From Obesumbacterium proteus (GTDB lineage Bacteria > Pseudomonadota > Gammaproteobacteria > Enterobacterales > Enterobacteriaceae), in the NCBI RefSeq assembly GCF_001586165.1, contig NZ_CP014608.1, positions 2,852,001-2,916,000 of the forward strand: DNA of 64,000 nt, given 5' to 3'. Position numbers and translations under genes: made by a program. The notes under the pieces were generated by a model. It was not told the DNA's origin, ran no database searches, and saw nothing but the letters and a program-made list of their open reading frames with translations. This document shows, piece after piece, positions 55,404 to 64,000 of the stretch; position 1 is the first letter of the stretch; each line of letters starts with the position of its first letter.

Positions 55404-55861
55404 CTTCAGCTCCTCCTTCATCGTATATCATCGGTACATCATGAATTCGGCGTGAGATTTTAAAATTGTCATTTTGCAAAAAAAATGACTTTGATCAAAT
55501 TTTTTATCACATATATATCTATGAAATCGTTAACTATAATTATTAATTGTGCTTATTTTGAACATTTTTAACAGAAAAGGAAAGATTGAAAATCACGCGT
55601 TAGGCAGCGCGTAAAAACAGGCTAAAAAGCGGGGCTGGCAAAAAGATAAAATGAAGGATGGCGGTTTTTCATAGAAAAGTATCAAATGTAGGGTCGTACA
55701 GGTTAAAATAGCTAATTAACTTACTGATATTCATTTGTCAGAACCTAGCAAACGGTGTGACTTGCTGCTTAGTTATAATGCATGGAGTTGCATAATCATT
55801 TGATTATTAAGCTTTTTCTGGCTTTTAGTCTCCGTAAATTCTCTTTAGTGATAGTGAAAAC
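55404..55861. other. A/T-rich divergent region between ydfZ and rlmL
   Basis: 458 bases with no gene. The first hundred contain the ydfZ promoter; the part from 55500 to 55600 is very A/T-rich. The rlmL promoter should lie in the last 150 bases. I did not find a convincing -10/-35 pair for rlmL. Confidence 0.45.
55450..55498 (-). promoter_or_regulatory. Candidate FNR-activated promoter of the ydfZ-like gene
   Basis: On the minus strand TTGATCAAAGTCAT (55498-55485) matches the FNR consensus TTGAT-N4-ATCAA well in the first half and partly in the second. TAAAAT (55462-55457) is a -10 candidate. The predicted start at about 55450 places the FNR centre at -41.5, the class II position. Confidence 0.5.
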
Positions 55862-57988
55862 ATGAAATCTCTGTTTGCCAGCACCGCGCGCGGTCTAGAA
55901 GAACTGTTAAAAAATGAACTCGAAGCCCTCGGTGCGCACTCCTGTCAAATTGTTCAAGGCGGTGTGCATTTCCAAGGGGATGATCGTTTGCTCTATCAGA
56001 GCCTGCTCTGGAGCCGTTTAGCTTCGCGCATTTTGATGCCGCTGAATGAATTTAAAGTCTATAGCGATCTGGATCTGTACCTTGGTGTACAGGCAATCGA
56101 CTGGACTTCTATTTTTGGCGTCGATAAAACCTTTGCCGTGCATTTTACCGGCACCAACGAAGAAATTCGCAATAGTCAATATGGCGCGTTGAAAGTCAAA
56201 GATGCGATTGTGGATAGCTTCACGCGCAAAATTGATGCGCGTCCAACCGTTGCTAAACAAACGCCAGATATCCGCATTAACGTTTTCCTACAGCGCGAAA
56301 CGGCCAGCGTGGCGTTGGATCTCAGCGGCGAAGGCCTGCATCAGCGTGGCTACCGCGACCTCACCGGTGCGGCACCGCTTAAAGAAACGTTGGCCTCGGC
56401 CATTGTGCTGCGTTCGGGCTGGAAAGTCGGCACTCCGATGGTCGACCCAATGTGTGGTTCCGGTACGTTGCTGATTGAAGCTGCAATGATGGCTTCCGAT
56501 CACGCGCCGGGGCTGACCCGTCAGCACTGGGGCTTCACCGCTTGGAATGGCCATAACCCTGAATTGTGGCGTGAACTGATGTCGGAAGCACAGGTGCGTG
56601 CTCGCCGTGGTCTGCAAGAACAGGAAGGTCAGTCACGTTTCTTCGGTTCAGATAACGATCGCCGCGTGATTGAAATGGCACGAGCAAACGCCCGTCGTGC
56701 TGGCGTTTCCGAGCTGATTACGTTCAACGTAGCCGATGTAAGCAACCTGAAAAACCCGCTGCCAGAAGGCCCCACCGGTACCGTTCTGAGCAACCCGCCA
56801 TACGGTGAACGCTTAGAAAGCGAACCTGCTCTGATTGCGCTGCACAATGCGTTAGGTCGCATCATGAAAGGCGCATTTGGCGGTTGGCAGCTCTCTTTAT
56901 TCAGTGCATCTCCAGAACTACTGAGCTGCTTACAGCTGCGTGCCGAGCGCCAATTTAAGGCGAAGAACGGCCCGCTGGACTGTGTGCAGAAAAACTATCA
57001 GCTTGCAGAGAACCCGCTGGGTGCGCCAGCAGGTCAAATTGCTGAGGATTATGCCAACCGTCTGCGTAAGAATCTGAAGAAGCTTGATAAGTGGGCGAAG
57101 CAAGAAGGCATTGAATGCTACCGCGTTTATGATGCCGATCTGCCAGAATACAACGTTGCTGTCGATCGCTATGCCGACAAAGTGGTCGTGCAGGAATATG
57201 CGCCGCCGAAAACCGTTGATGCGCAAAAAGCACGTCAGCGTCTGTTTGACGTGATTAACGCTACGCAGTCGGTAATGAATTTACCGTCTAACAGCTTGAT
57301 CTTAAAAACCCGTGAACGCCAGAAAGGCAAAAGTCAGTATGAAAAACTGGCACAAAAAGAAGAGTTCATGCTGGTTAAAGAGTACAACGCTGAGCTGTGG
57401 GTTAACTTAACGGACTATTTAGATACTGGGCTGTTCCTTGACCACCGTATTGCCCGCCGCATGCTGGGCGAAATGTGTAACGGTAAGGACTTCCTGAACC
57501 TGTTTGCTTATACCGGTACGGCTAGCGTTCATGCAGGGTTAGGCGGCGCACGTTCAACCACCACGGTGGATATGTCGCGTACTTACCTTGAGTGGGCAGA
57601 GAAAAACCTGCGTGCCAATGGGCTAACAGGACGTCAGCATCGTTTGGTTCAGGCTGACTGTTTATCTTATTTACATAACAGCGATGAACAATACGATGTG
57701 ATCTTTATTGATCCACCGACGTTCTCGAATTCAAAACGTATGGAAGCCACGTTTGATGTGCAGCGCGATCATATTGATATTATGCGCAACCTTAAGCGTA
57801 TGCTGCGTCGTCGCGGCACCATTATGTTCTCCAACAACAAGCGTGGATTTAAAATGGATCTTGAAGCGCTCGGCGCATTAGGTCTGGAAGCGAAAGAAAT
57901 TACCGCTCAGACGTTGTCTCAGGACTTTGCCCGTAACCGTCAGATCCATAACTGCTGGCTGATCCGTCATGCTGGCGAGGAAAAGTAA
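55862..57988 (+). CDS. rlmL: 23S rRNA m2G2445/m7G2069 methyltransferase RlmL (RlmKL)
   Basis: A 708-residue bifunctional enzyme (E. coli 702). The N-terminal THUMP domain (about 1-155) and methyltransferase (LSNPPYGERLESEPAL near 310) form RlmL, which makes m2G2445. The C-terminal methyltransferase domain with FLNLFAYTGTASVHAGLGGA and IFIDPPTFSNSKRM (near 616) forms RlmK, which makes m7G2069. The SAM motif DPMCGSGTLLIEAA is intact. The start MKSLFASTARGLEELLKNELEALG is the family start. It lies three bases from uup and probably forms an operon with it. Confidence 0.96.
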   Translation: MKSLFASTARGLEELLKNELEALGAHSCQIVQGGVHFQGDDRLLYQSLLWSRLASRILMPLNEFKVYSDLDLYLGVQAIDWTSIFGVDKTFAVHFTGTNEEIRNSQYGALKVKDAIVDSFTRKIDARPTVAKQTPDIRINVFLQRETASVALDLSGEGLHQRGYRDLTGAAPLKETLASAIVLRSGWKVGTPMVDPMCGSGTLLIEAAMMASDHAPGLTRQHWGFTAWNGHNPELWRELMSEAQVRARRGLQEQEGQSRFFGSDNDRRVIEMARANARRAGVSELITFNVADVSNLKNPLPEGPTGTVLSNPPYGERLESEPALIALHNALGRIMKGAFGGWQLSLFSASPELLSCLQLRAERQFKAKNGPLDCVQKNYQLAENPLGAPAGQIAEDYANRLRKNLKKLDKWAKQEGIECYRVYDADLPEYNVAVDRYADKVVVQEYAPPKTVDAQKARQRLFDVINATQSVMNLPSNSLILKTRERQKGKSQYEKLAQKEEFMLVKEYNAELWVNLTDYLDTGLFLDHRIARRMLGEMCNGKDFLNLFAYTGTASVHAGLGGARSTTTVDMSRTYLEWAEKNLRANGLTGRQHRLVQADCLSYLHNSDEQYDVIFIDPPTFSNSKRMEATFDVQRDHIDIMRNLKRMLRRRGTIMFSNNKRGFKMDLEALGALGLEAKEITAQTLSQDFARNRQIHNCWLIRHAGEEK

Positions 57989-57991
57989 GAT

Positions 57992-59896
57992 ATGTCGTTA
58001 ATTAGTCTTTCCGGTGCATGGATTTCATTTAGTGATGCGCCGTTGCTCGATAACACCGAATTACACATCGAGCCAAATGAACGTGTTTGTCTGGTAGGCC
58101 GTAATGGTGCAGGCAAATCAACCTTGCTGAAAGTTCTGGGCAAAGAGTTACCACTGGATGATGGACGTATCATCTATGAGCAAGATTTAGTGGTTTCGCG
58201 TTTGCAGCAAGATCCGCCGCGTAATATCGGTGGAACGGTTTTTGATTTTGTCTCAGAAGGCGTTGCCGAGCAGGCTCAGCATCTGAAGGCTTATCATGAT
58301 TTGCTGAAAAAGGTCGAATCCGATCCTAGCGAACAGAACCTGAATAAGCTTTCTGCACTGCAGGAGATCTTGGATCATCAAGGCCTATGGCGTATTGATA
58401 GCCGTATCAGCGACGTGCTGACCAAGCTGGGTTTGAACGCCGATACCGACTTGTCTGCGCTGTCGGGTGGTTGGCTGCGTAAAGCGGCTTTGGCTCGTGC
58501 GCTGGTATGTGAACCTGATGTGCTGTTGCTGGATGAACCAACGAACCACTTGGACATTGAAACGATCACGTGGCTGGAAGATTTCCTGAAGGAATTTACC
58601 GGCAGCATCGTCTTTATTTCCCATGACCGTTCATTTATTCGCAGCATGGCGACCCGCATCGTCGATCTGGATCGCGGTAAGCTGGTTTCTTGGCCGGGCA
58701 ACTATGACGCTTATTTAATTGCGAAAGAAGAAGCGCTGCGCGTTGAAGAAATGCAAAACGCCGAATTCGATCGCAAGTTAGCGCAGGAAGAAGTCTGGAT
58801 CCGCCAAGGGATCAAGGCGCGTCGTACCCGTAACGAAGGCCGTGTTCGCGCATTGAAAGCAATGCGTAACGAGCATGCCGAGCGCCGTAGTGTGCAAGGC
58901 AATGCCAAGATGCAGGTTGAAGAGTCTCTGCGCTCCGGCAAAATTGTCTTTGAGATGGAGAATGTTAATTACAGCGTGGCCGGCAAAACGCTGGTGCGTG
59001 ATTTTAGCGTTCAGGTTAACCGTGGCGATAAGATCGCGCTGGTTGGGCCAAACGGCTGTGGTAAAACCACACTGCTGAAACTGATGCTGGGCCAATTGCA
59101 GCCAGACAGCGGGAAAGTGCGTTGCGGGACTAAGCTAGAAATTGCGTACTTTGATCAGCATCGCGCAGAGTTAGATCCGGATAAAACCGTGATGGATAAC
59201 TTGGCAGAAGGTAAGCAAGAAGTCATGGTAAACGGTCGTCCACGCCATGTTTTAGGGTATTTGCAGGACTTCCTGTTCCATCCTAAACGCGCGATGACGC
59301 CAGTACGCGCCTTGTCAGGCGGTGAACGTAACCGTCTATTGCTCGCTAAGCTATTCCTGAAGCCAAGCAATTTACTCATCCTCGATGAACCGACCAACGA
59401 TTTAGATATCGAAACATTGGAATTGTTGGAAGAGCTGGTCGATGGTTATCAAGGCACGGTTATGCTGGTTAGCCACGATCGTCAATTCGTCGATAACTCC
59501 GTGACTGATTGCTGGATCTTTGAAGGTAACGGCGTGATCAACAGCTACGTGGGTGGTTATTACGACGCGCACAAGCAAAAAGCCGATATGCGTTCTTTCA
59601 GCCAACAAGCCGCGTCTAAACCTCAGGCGAGTGCAAGTGCTCCTAAAGCTGAAGTAAAAAAGCGCAGCAATAAGATGAGCTATAATTTGCTACGTGAATT
59701 AGAGCAGCTTCCTGCCCGTCTTGAAGAGCTGGAAACCGAGCTGACGGCTTGGCAGGAAAAAGTGGCTAAACCTGACTTCTTCAACCAATCCCATGAAGAA
59801 ACTCAGAACGTTCTGCAAAAGATGGCGGAAGTCGAGCAGCAGCTTGAAACGGCGTTTGAGCGTTGGGAAGAGCTAGAAGCAATGAAGAATGCTTAA
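57992..59896 (+). CDS. uup: ABC-F ATPase Uup
   Basis: A 634-residue ABC-F protein with two ATPase domains and a C-terminal coiled-coil tail (E. coli 635). E. coli Uup affects precise excision of transposons and ribosome-associated translation. Walker A motifs are GRNGAGKST at about 36-44 and GPNGCGKTT near 352. Signatures are LSGGW near 148 and LSGGERNRLLLAK near 436, each followed by LLDEPTNHLDIET or ILDEPTNDLDIET. The inter-domain linker contains RQGIKARRTRNEGRVRALKAMR. The coiled-coil tail from about 560 ends in basic and acidic residues. A terminator follows. Confidence 0.95.
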   Translation: MSLISLSGAWISFSDAPLLDNTELHIEPNERVCLVGRNGAGKSTLLKVLGKELPLDDGRIIYEQDLVVSRLQQDPPRNIGGTVFDFVSEGVAEQAQHLKAYHDLLKKVESDPSEQNLNKLSALQEILDHQGLWRIDSRISDVLTKLGLNADTDLSALSGGWLRKAALARALVCEPDVLLLDEPTNHLDIETITWLEDFLKEFTGSIVFISHDRSFIRSMATRIVDLDRGKLVSWPGNYDAYLIAKEEALRVEEMQNAEFDRKLAQEEVWIRQGIKARRTRNEGRVRALKAMRNEHAERRSVQGNAKMQVEESLRSGKIVFEMENVNYSVAGKTLVRDFSVQVNRGDKIALVGPNGCGKTTLLKLMLGQLQPDSGKVRCGTKLEIAYFDQHRAELDPDKTVMDNLAEGKQEVMVNGRPRHVLGYLQDFLFHPKRAMTPVRALSGGERNRLLLAKLFLKPSNLLILDEPTNDLDIETLELLEELVDGYQGTVMLVSHDRQFVDNSVTDCWIFEGNGVINSYVGGYYDAHKQKADMRSFSQQAASKPQASASAPKAEVKKRSNKMSYNLLRELEQLPARLEELETELTAWQEKVAKPDFFNQSHEETQNVLQKMAEVEQQLETAFERWEELEAMKNA

Positions 59897-59918
59897 TCGA
59901 TCTGCCTAAGACGGAATC

Positions 59919-59961
59919 AAGCCTGACTAACGCGGAGTGAAGTGTTGTGTCAGGCTTTTTT
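59919..59961 (+). terminator. Intrinsic terminator of uup
   Basis: AAGCCTGAC at 59919-59927 pairs with GTCAGGCTT at 59949-59957. Inner AACGC-GTGTT pairing extends the stem and TTTT follows. Confidence 0.75.
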
Positions 59962-59999
59962 ATGCATTTTATGTAGCAACCGAATAGTGGGAAGAAATC

Positions 60000-61268
60000 A
60001 TGTGTTCTAAACATCATCTGGATTCAGAAAACAAAATATTATGCCCGCAATGTGACATGCTGGTGGAGCTGCCCGTATTGCCAGAGGGCTCTAAAAGTAG
60101 CTGTCCTCGTTGTCATACGACCTTAATGGTGAAGTGGCGAGAGCCGCGTCGTCAGCCCGTGCTATACGCCATCTGTGCGCTGTTTATGCTGGTGCTGGCC
60201 AACCTGTTTCCCTTTGTTAACATGTCCGTTGCAGGCATCCGCAATGCCATTACCCTGATTCAGATCCCGCAGGTGTTGGTTTCAGAAGACTATGCCAGCA
60301 TGGCGTCGCTGTTTATGATTTTCGTTCAGTTGGTTCCTGCGTTTTGTATGGTTTCGATTATTCTGCTTAATTTGCGGGTACCGATGCCGAGAGAACTTAA
60401 GGTCATGATGGCGAAGATCCTCTTCAAATGCCGCTCGTGGTGCATGGTTGAAATCTTCTTAGCGGGGGTGTTGGTCAGCTTCGTGAAGCTGATGGCCTAC
60501 GGTGACGTCGGTGTGGGTACCAGTTTCCTGCCTTATTGCCTATTTTGCGTTCTGCAGGTGCGCGTATTCCAAGTGATCGATAAACGACTTCTGTGGAGTG
60601 ATATTGCGCCCGCGCCGCAGCATCCAGAAAATTTACGCGTTGGCCTGACCGGTCTTCAGCAAGGGCTGCGCTCTTGCTCATGCTGTTCGGCTATTCTACC
60701 CGCCGATCAGTTGTTGTGCCCGCGCTGTCATAGTAAGGGGCATGTACGTCGCCGTAACAGCTTGCAATGGACGATGTCCTTACTCATCACGGCAATTATG
60801 CTGTATATCCCCGCAAACGTTTTGCCCATTATGGTGACGCAAGCGTTGGGCACCAAGCTGACTTCAACGATTATGGCCGGGGTTATTTTGCTATGGGGCG
60901 AAGGCTCATATCCGGTCGCTATGGTTATTTTTATCGCCAGTATTATGGTTCCCACGCTGAAAATATTAGCGATAGGGTGGCTATGCTGGGATGCCAAATA
61001 TGCCACTCGCGGTGACAGCGAGCGTATGCATTTTGTTTATGAAATTGTGGAATTTGTGGGGCGCTGGTCAATGATTGACGTATTTGTTATCGCGGTGCTT
61101 TCTGCGTTAGTAAATATGGGGCAATTGATGAGCATTTACCCTGATATTGGAGCGTTACTTTTTGCGATGGTGGTAATTATTACCATGATCTCAGCGATGA
61201 CATTTGATCCTAGATTGATCTGGGATCGGGAACGTGGCTTAACGTACAAGGAGCCTCAAAGTGAATGA
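60000..61268 (+). CDS. pqiA: Paraquat-inducible membrane protein PqiA
   Basis: A 422-residue inner-membrane protein (E. coli 417). It has two zinc-ribbon-like segments (LCPQCDMLVEL...SSCPRCHTTLMV near 15-42, and CSCCSAILPADQLLCPRCHSKG near 225-250), each followed by about four membrane helices. PqiA is the membrane part of the PqiABC lipid transport system and is induced by redox stress under SoxS in E. coli. Helices include PVLYAICALFMLVLANLFPFV. The ATG at 60000 has an AAGAAATC leader, a weak site. Its stop overlaps the start of pqiB by eight bases. Confidence 0.94.
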   Translation: MCSKHHLDSENKILCPQCDMLVELPVLPEGSKSSCPRCHTTLMVKWREPRRQPVLYAICALFMLVLANLFPFVNMSVAGIRNAITLIQIPQVLVSEDYASMASLFMIFVQLVPAFCMVSIILLNLRVPMPRELKVMMAKILFKCRSWCMVEIFLAGVLVSFVKLMAYGDVGVGTSFLPYCLFCVLQVRVFQVIDKRLLWSDIAPAPQHPENLRVGLTGLQQGLRSCSCCSAILPADQLLCPRCHSKGHVRRRNSLQWTMSLLITAIMLYIPANVLPIMVTQALGTKLTSTIMAGVILLWGEGSYPVAMVIFIASIMVPTLKILAIGWLCWDAKYATRGDSERMHFVYEIVEFVGRWSMIDVFVIAVLSALVNMGQLMSIYPDIGALLFAMVVIITMISAMTFDPRLIWDRERGLTYKEPQSE

Positions 61269-62901
61269 GCAAGAAACTGGCGTAGCTAAGGTTGAAAAAA
61301 TCAAACGCTGGTCCCCTGTCTGGATTGTCCCTATCGTCACGGCACTGATCGGTGCATGGGTGATTTTTTATCATTTTAGCCATCAAGGACCGGAAGTGAC
61401 GTTGATTACCTCTAGCGCAGAAGGGCTAGAAGGTGGAAAAACGGCGATCAAAAGCCGTAGCGTTGACGTGGGCATGGTGGAAACTGTCACGTTAAATGAG
61501 GATTTGACGCAGGTTATCGTCAAAGCACGTTTGAATTCAGGAATGGAAAAGCTCCTGCGCAAAGACAGCGTGTTCTGGGTGGTAAAACCACAGATTGGCC
61601 GTGAAGGTATTTCTGGGCTTGGAACGTTGCTCTCAGGGGCTTACATTGAGCTACAGCCGGGCTCAAATAAAGAGGATCGCGACGAGTTCAATTTGCTTGA
61701 TCAGCCGCCGTTAGCGCCACCGGATGCGAAAGGGATCCGTGTAACGTTAAACAGCGAGCAGGCTGGGCAGCTTAGCCCTGGCGATCCCGTATTGTTCCGT
61801 GGTTTACGCGTAGGCTCCGTTGAAACTAGCCAGTTTGATCCGAAAAACCGCCAAATTCACTATCAGATCTTCATCTCTGCGCCATATGACACCTTGGTCA
61901 CAGACAATGTGCGCTTCTGGATCGACAGCGGTGTTGCATTCGATATGTCTGCTCAGGGCATGCGTGTGGAAATGGGCTCATTAACCACGCTGTTTAGCGG
62001 TGGCGTAAGCTTTGATGTGCCACAAGGCTGGTCAGTCGGCAAGCCTGCGGCCAATCAGTCTCAGTTTGCTCTGTTTGATAACCAGCGAAGCATTCAGGAA
62101 TCTCTCTATACCGAACATAAAAGTGTGCTGATGTTCTTTAGTGATTCTATTCGTGGTCTGCAAGCAGGGGCTCCGGTTGAATTCCGCGGTATTCGTTTAG
62201 GTACGGTGGCTGAAGCACCTTACTTTGTGACGGGTCTAAGCCAGAAACTGGACTCCGATTATCAGATTCCGGTCTTGGTCAATATCGAGCCGGGACGTAT
62301 TCAGCAAAAATTGGGTGATAACTTTAACGTTGAGCAACACCTGTTCTCCGGCGTAGGGGAAGGTTTACGTGCATCGCTGAAATCGGCCAACTTGCTAACT
62401 GGCTCGCTGTATATTGATTTGGACTTCTATCCACAGGCTAAGCCGTGGAAAGGACCGCGTAAAATTGATGGCTGGCCGGTGGTGCCTACGGTGAGCGGTG
62501 GCTTGGCGCAGTTGCAACAGAAACTGACTGCGACACTCGACAAAATCAACTCGTTACCTATCGAGCCAATGATTAATGAAGCGACTAATACCTTGAAAGC
62601 CAGCCAGAAAACGATGGCAGAAACGCAGAAAACGTTGGATGCGTTGAATAAACTGGTTTCAAGTAAAGAGGCGCAGGCATTGCCAGCGGATATGCAGAAA
62701 ACGCTAACTGAGCTGAATCGCAGTGTGAAAGGCTTCCAGCCTGGTTCGCCAGCCTATAACAATATGGTCGGTGACATGCAGCGCTTGGATCAGGTGTTAC
62801 GTGAGCTACAGCCGGTACTGCGCACGCTAAATGAGAAGAGCAACTCGCTGGTATTTGAAGCGCCAGCTGGCAAAGATCCGCAGCCTAAGAGGACAAAATA
62901 A
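61261..62901 (+). CDS. pqiB: MCE-domain protein PqiB
   Basis: A 546-residue membrane-anchored periplasmic protein (E. coli 546). One N-terminal helix (VWIVPIVTALIGAWVIFYHFS) is followed by three MCE domains (starting near GPEVTLITSSAEGLEGGKTAIK, IRVTLNSEQAGQLSPGDPVLFRGL and HKSVLMFFSDSIRGLQAGAPVEFRGI). A long C-terminal helical region forms a syringe-like hexameric needle that spans the periplasm and moves lipids between the membranes. The start is GTG at 61261, overlapping pqiA; it ends on the first base of pqiC. Confidence 0.96.
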   Translation: MNEQETGVAKVEKIKRWSPVWIVPIVTALIGAWVIFYHFSHQGPEVTLITSSAEGLEGGKTAIKSRSVDVGMVETVTLNEDLTQVIVKARLNSGMEKLLRKDSVFWVVKPQIGREGISGLGTLLSGAYIELQPGSNKEDRDEFNLLDQPPLAPPDAKGIRVTLNSEQAGQLSPGDPVLFRGLRVGSVETSQFDPKNRQIHYQIFISAPYDTLVTDNVRFWIDSGVAFDMSAQGMRVEMGSLTTLFSGGVSFDVPQGWSVGKPAANQSQFALFDNQRSIQESLYTEHKSVLMFFSDSIRGLQAGAPVEFRGIRLGTVAEAPYFVTGLSQKLDSDYQIPVLVNIEPGRIQQKLGDNFNVEQHLFSGVGEGLRASLKSANLLTGSLYIDLDFYPQAKPWKGPRKIDGWPVVPTVSGGLAQLQQKLTATLDKINSLPIEPMINEATNTLKASQKTMAETQKTLDALNKLVSSKEAQALPADMQKTLTELNRSVKGFQPGSPAYNNMVGDMQRLDQVLRELQPVLRTLNEKSNSLVFEAPAGKDPQPKRTK

Positions 62902-63461
62902 TGAAAATCTGGATGCTGGGAGCGGCTGCGTTATTGCTGAGTGCATGCAGCGGCCAACCACAGAAAAGTTACTATCAGCTGCCTGTTCCCGTGGCTAGCA
63001 CGGCGGTGGTGCAAGCGCCCGTTAACAGCGACACACATCAGCTATGGCTTGAGCGTGTGAACGTGGCGGACTTTCTGAGCGCCCTTGGCGTGGTTTATCA
63101 AACTAACGATGTGCAGTTTGTCACCGCCGGGAATAATCTTTGGGCAAGCCCGCTGGAACAACAGCTCCAACAAACGATGGTCGCGAATTTGAGTGTGGCG
63201 ATGTCGGGTTGGATTGTTTCATCTCAGCCGCTGGGTAATGCTCAAGATACGCTAAATATTAGCGTGACAGGCTTCCATGGTCGCTATGATGGCAAGGCCG
63301 TTATCAGCGGTGAATGGATATTAACGCGTAATGGTCAACTGACTAAGCGAGCGTTCAACCTAGTGCTTCCTGTGCCGCAGGACGGCTATGATGCGTTGGT
63401 GAAGACGCTCGCGGAAGGCTGGCAACAGGAAGCGCAGCAGATCGCACGTCAGGTTCAGTAA
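62901..63461 (+). CDS. pqiC: Outer-membrane lipoprotein PqiC
   Basis: A 186-residue lipoprotein with signal sequence MKIWMLGAAALLLSAC and lipobox LSAC, so it is lipidated at about Cys16. It belongs to the ABC-type transport auxiliary family (E. coli YmbA) and docks the PqiB needle at the outer membrane. Residues after the cysteine (SGQPQKSYYQLP) lack the Asp inner-membrane retention signal, consistent with outer-membrane location. Its start overlaps the pqiB stop by one base (TAATG), indicating coupling. A strong terminator follows. Confidence 0.95.
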   Translation: MKIWMLGAAALLLSACSGQPQKSYYQLPVPVASTAVVQAPVNSDTHQLWLERVNVADFLSALGVVYQTNDVQFVTAGNNLWASPLEQQLQQTMVANLSVAMSGWIVSSQPLGNAQDTLNISVTGFHGRYDGKAVISGEWILTRNGQLTKRAFNLVLPVPQDGYDALVKTLAEGWQQEAQQIARQVQ

Positions 63462-63486
63462 TACGCTAGGCTAAAAGTGTCTAAAT

Positions 63487-63524
63487 AAACCCCGGTCAGA
63501 GCCAATATCGCTGACCGGGGTTTT
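63487..63524 (+). terminator. Intrinsic terminator of pqiABC
   Basis: AAACCCCGGTCAG at 63487-63499 pairs with its exact complement at 63511-63523 across an 11-base loop, followed by T and CTTT. Confidence 0.85.
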
Positions 63525-63721
63525 CTTTATGTAGAACAGATGATTGTGACATATCGCGTTAAATACTGTTGTGCGGCGACGTCTTGTCGCTCACATTTGT
63601 GACACTGGTATGAATTTTGCGCATTGACCCTCAGGCTAAAAGCGGCTATTGATTATGTGTGATGGCGAAAAATCCATCACTGTTTTCTTTCCAGCAGAAC
63701 TGAAAATGAGGGAAACGAGGC

Positions 63722-63889
63722 ATGAAGAGACAAAAACGCGACCGCCTAGAACGGGCTCAATCACGTGGGTATCAGGCTGGTATTATCGGGCGCTCAAAGG
63801 AGTTTTGCCCATATCAATCGGTAGATGCAAGGTCACATTGGTTGGGAGGCTGGCGGCAGGCCATGGAAGACAGGTCGGTAATGGCCTGA
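63722..63889 (+). CDS. rmf: Ribosome modulation factor RMF
   Basis: A 55-residue basic protein, MKRQKRDRLERAQSRGYQAG at the start, then RSKEFCPYQSVDARSHWLGGWRQAMEDRSVMA-like sequence, matching E. coli RMF at 55 residues. RMF binds the 30S subunit and dimerises 70S to 100S in stationary phase, hibernating ribosomes. The AGGG and GAGG sites precede the ATG. It follows pqiABC as in E. coli, where fabA comes next. A perfect 14-bp terminator stem follows. Confidence 0.96.
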   Translation: MKRQKRDRLERAQSRGYQAGIIGRSKEFCPYQSVDARSHWLGGWRQAMEDRSVMA

Positions 63890-63916
63890 TGGTCATCGCT
63901 ATCAATTCGGATTAGC

Positions 63917-63950
63917 AATAAAAACCTCTGTTCGCGCAGAGGTTTTTATT
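63917..63950 (+). terminator. Intrinsic terminator of rmf
   Basis: AATAAAAACCTCTG at 63917-63930 pairs with its complement at 63937-63950, giving a 14-bp stem whose distal arm contains TTTTT. Confidence 0.85.
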
Positions 63951-64000
63951 CAGTAGAACAGCTAGTTTATGAATATATACAAGATTCATTTATAATTTAT

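Noticed and set aside
63540..63640. CRP-like half sites upstream of rmf
   Set aside because: TGTGA half-sites occur, but the second halves do not match TCACA, so they cannot be supported as CRP sites.
1..64000. tRNA genes, CRISPR arrays, insertion sequences or prophage genes
   Set aside because: None was visible: no direct-repeat spacer pattern, no transposase or integrase motif, and no tRNA cloverleaf found by eye.

Overview
The window is a chromosomal segment of a member of the Enterobacterales. Its backbone follows, in order and orientation, the Escherichia coli block from ycaO to rmf: ycaO, serC-aroA, cmk, rpsA, ihfB, comEC, msbA-lpxK, ycaQ, ycaR-kdsB, ycbJ, elyC, cmoM-mukFEB, ldtD, mepK, gloC, aspC, ompF, asnS, pncB, pepN, pyrD, zapC, ycbX, rlmL, uup, pqiABC, rmf. 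The proteins are clearly orthologous to E. coli but noticeably diverged. A relative such as Hafnia or Obesumbacterium would fit, but I cannot confirm the genus without a search. No tRNA, rRNA, insertion sequence, prophage or CRISPR array is visible. Layout: 1-9.4 kb holds ycaO, a periplasmic L-asparaginase, serC-aroA, cmk, rpsA and ihfB (amino acid and aromatic biosynthesis, CMP phosphorylation, ribosomal protein S1, IHF). 9.5-17 kb holds comEC, the lipid A genes msbA-lpxK, two cold-shock-domain genes and the DNA glycosylase ycaQ. 17.2-28.2 kb is the main accessory region. A xanthine-dehydrogenase-type operon, with its molybdopterin and FAD subunits fused in one polypeptide, lies on the minus strand left of ycaR-kdsB-ycbJ. 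A purine permease, a broken second permease and an 8-oxoguanine-deaminase-like amidohydrolase lie on the plus strand to the right. 28.2-36.7 kb holds a small membrane protein, elyC, cmoM and the condensin operon mukFEB. 36.9-41.5 kb holds cell-wall enzymes (ldtD, mepK), gloC and aspC. 41.7-51.8 kb holds the OmpF-type porin, asnS, pncB, a frameshifted diguanylate cyclase, pepN and a lone ssuE. 52-64 kb holds pyrD, zapC, ycbX, a ydfZ-like gene, rlmL, uup, the pqiABC lipid-transport operon and rmf, which encodes only 55 residues. The most interesting part is the purine region. The xanthine dehydrogenase and the 8-oxoguanine deaminase would both yield urate, and the permeases would import purines. 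The same region carries a probable LysR-type regulator remnant and a permease with two lesions, so the locus looks partly decayed. Two genes, the second permease and the GGDEF protein, are broken at seven-base homopolymers. These could be real pseudogenes, phase-variable tracts or sequencing errors. The absence of ycaP, ycaL and ssuADCB, and the presence of ansB, the purine genes, the GGDEF gene and ydfZ, are the main departures from the E. coli layout.
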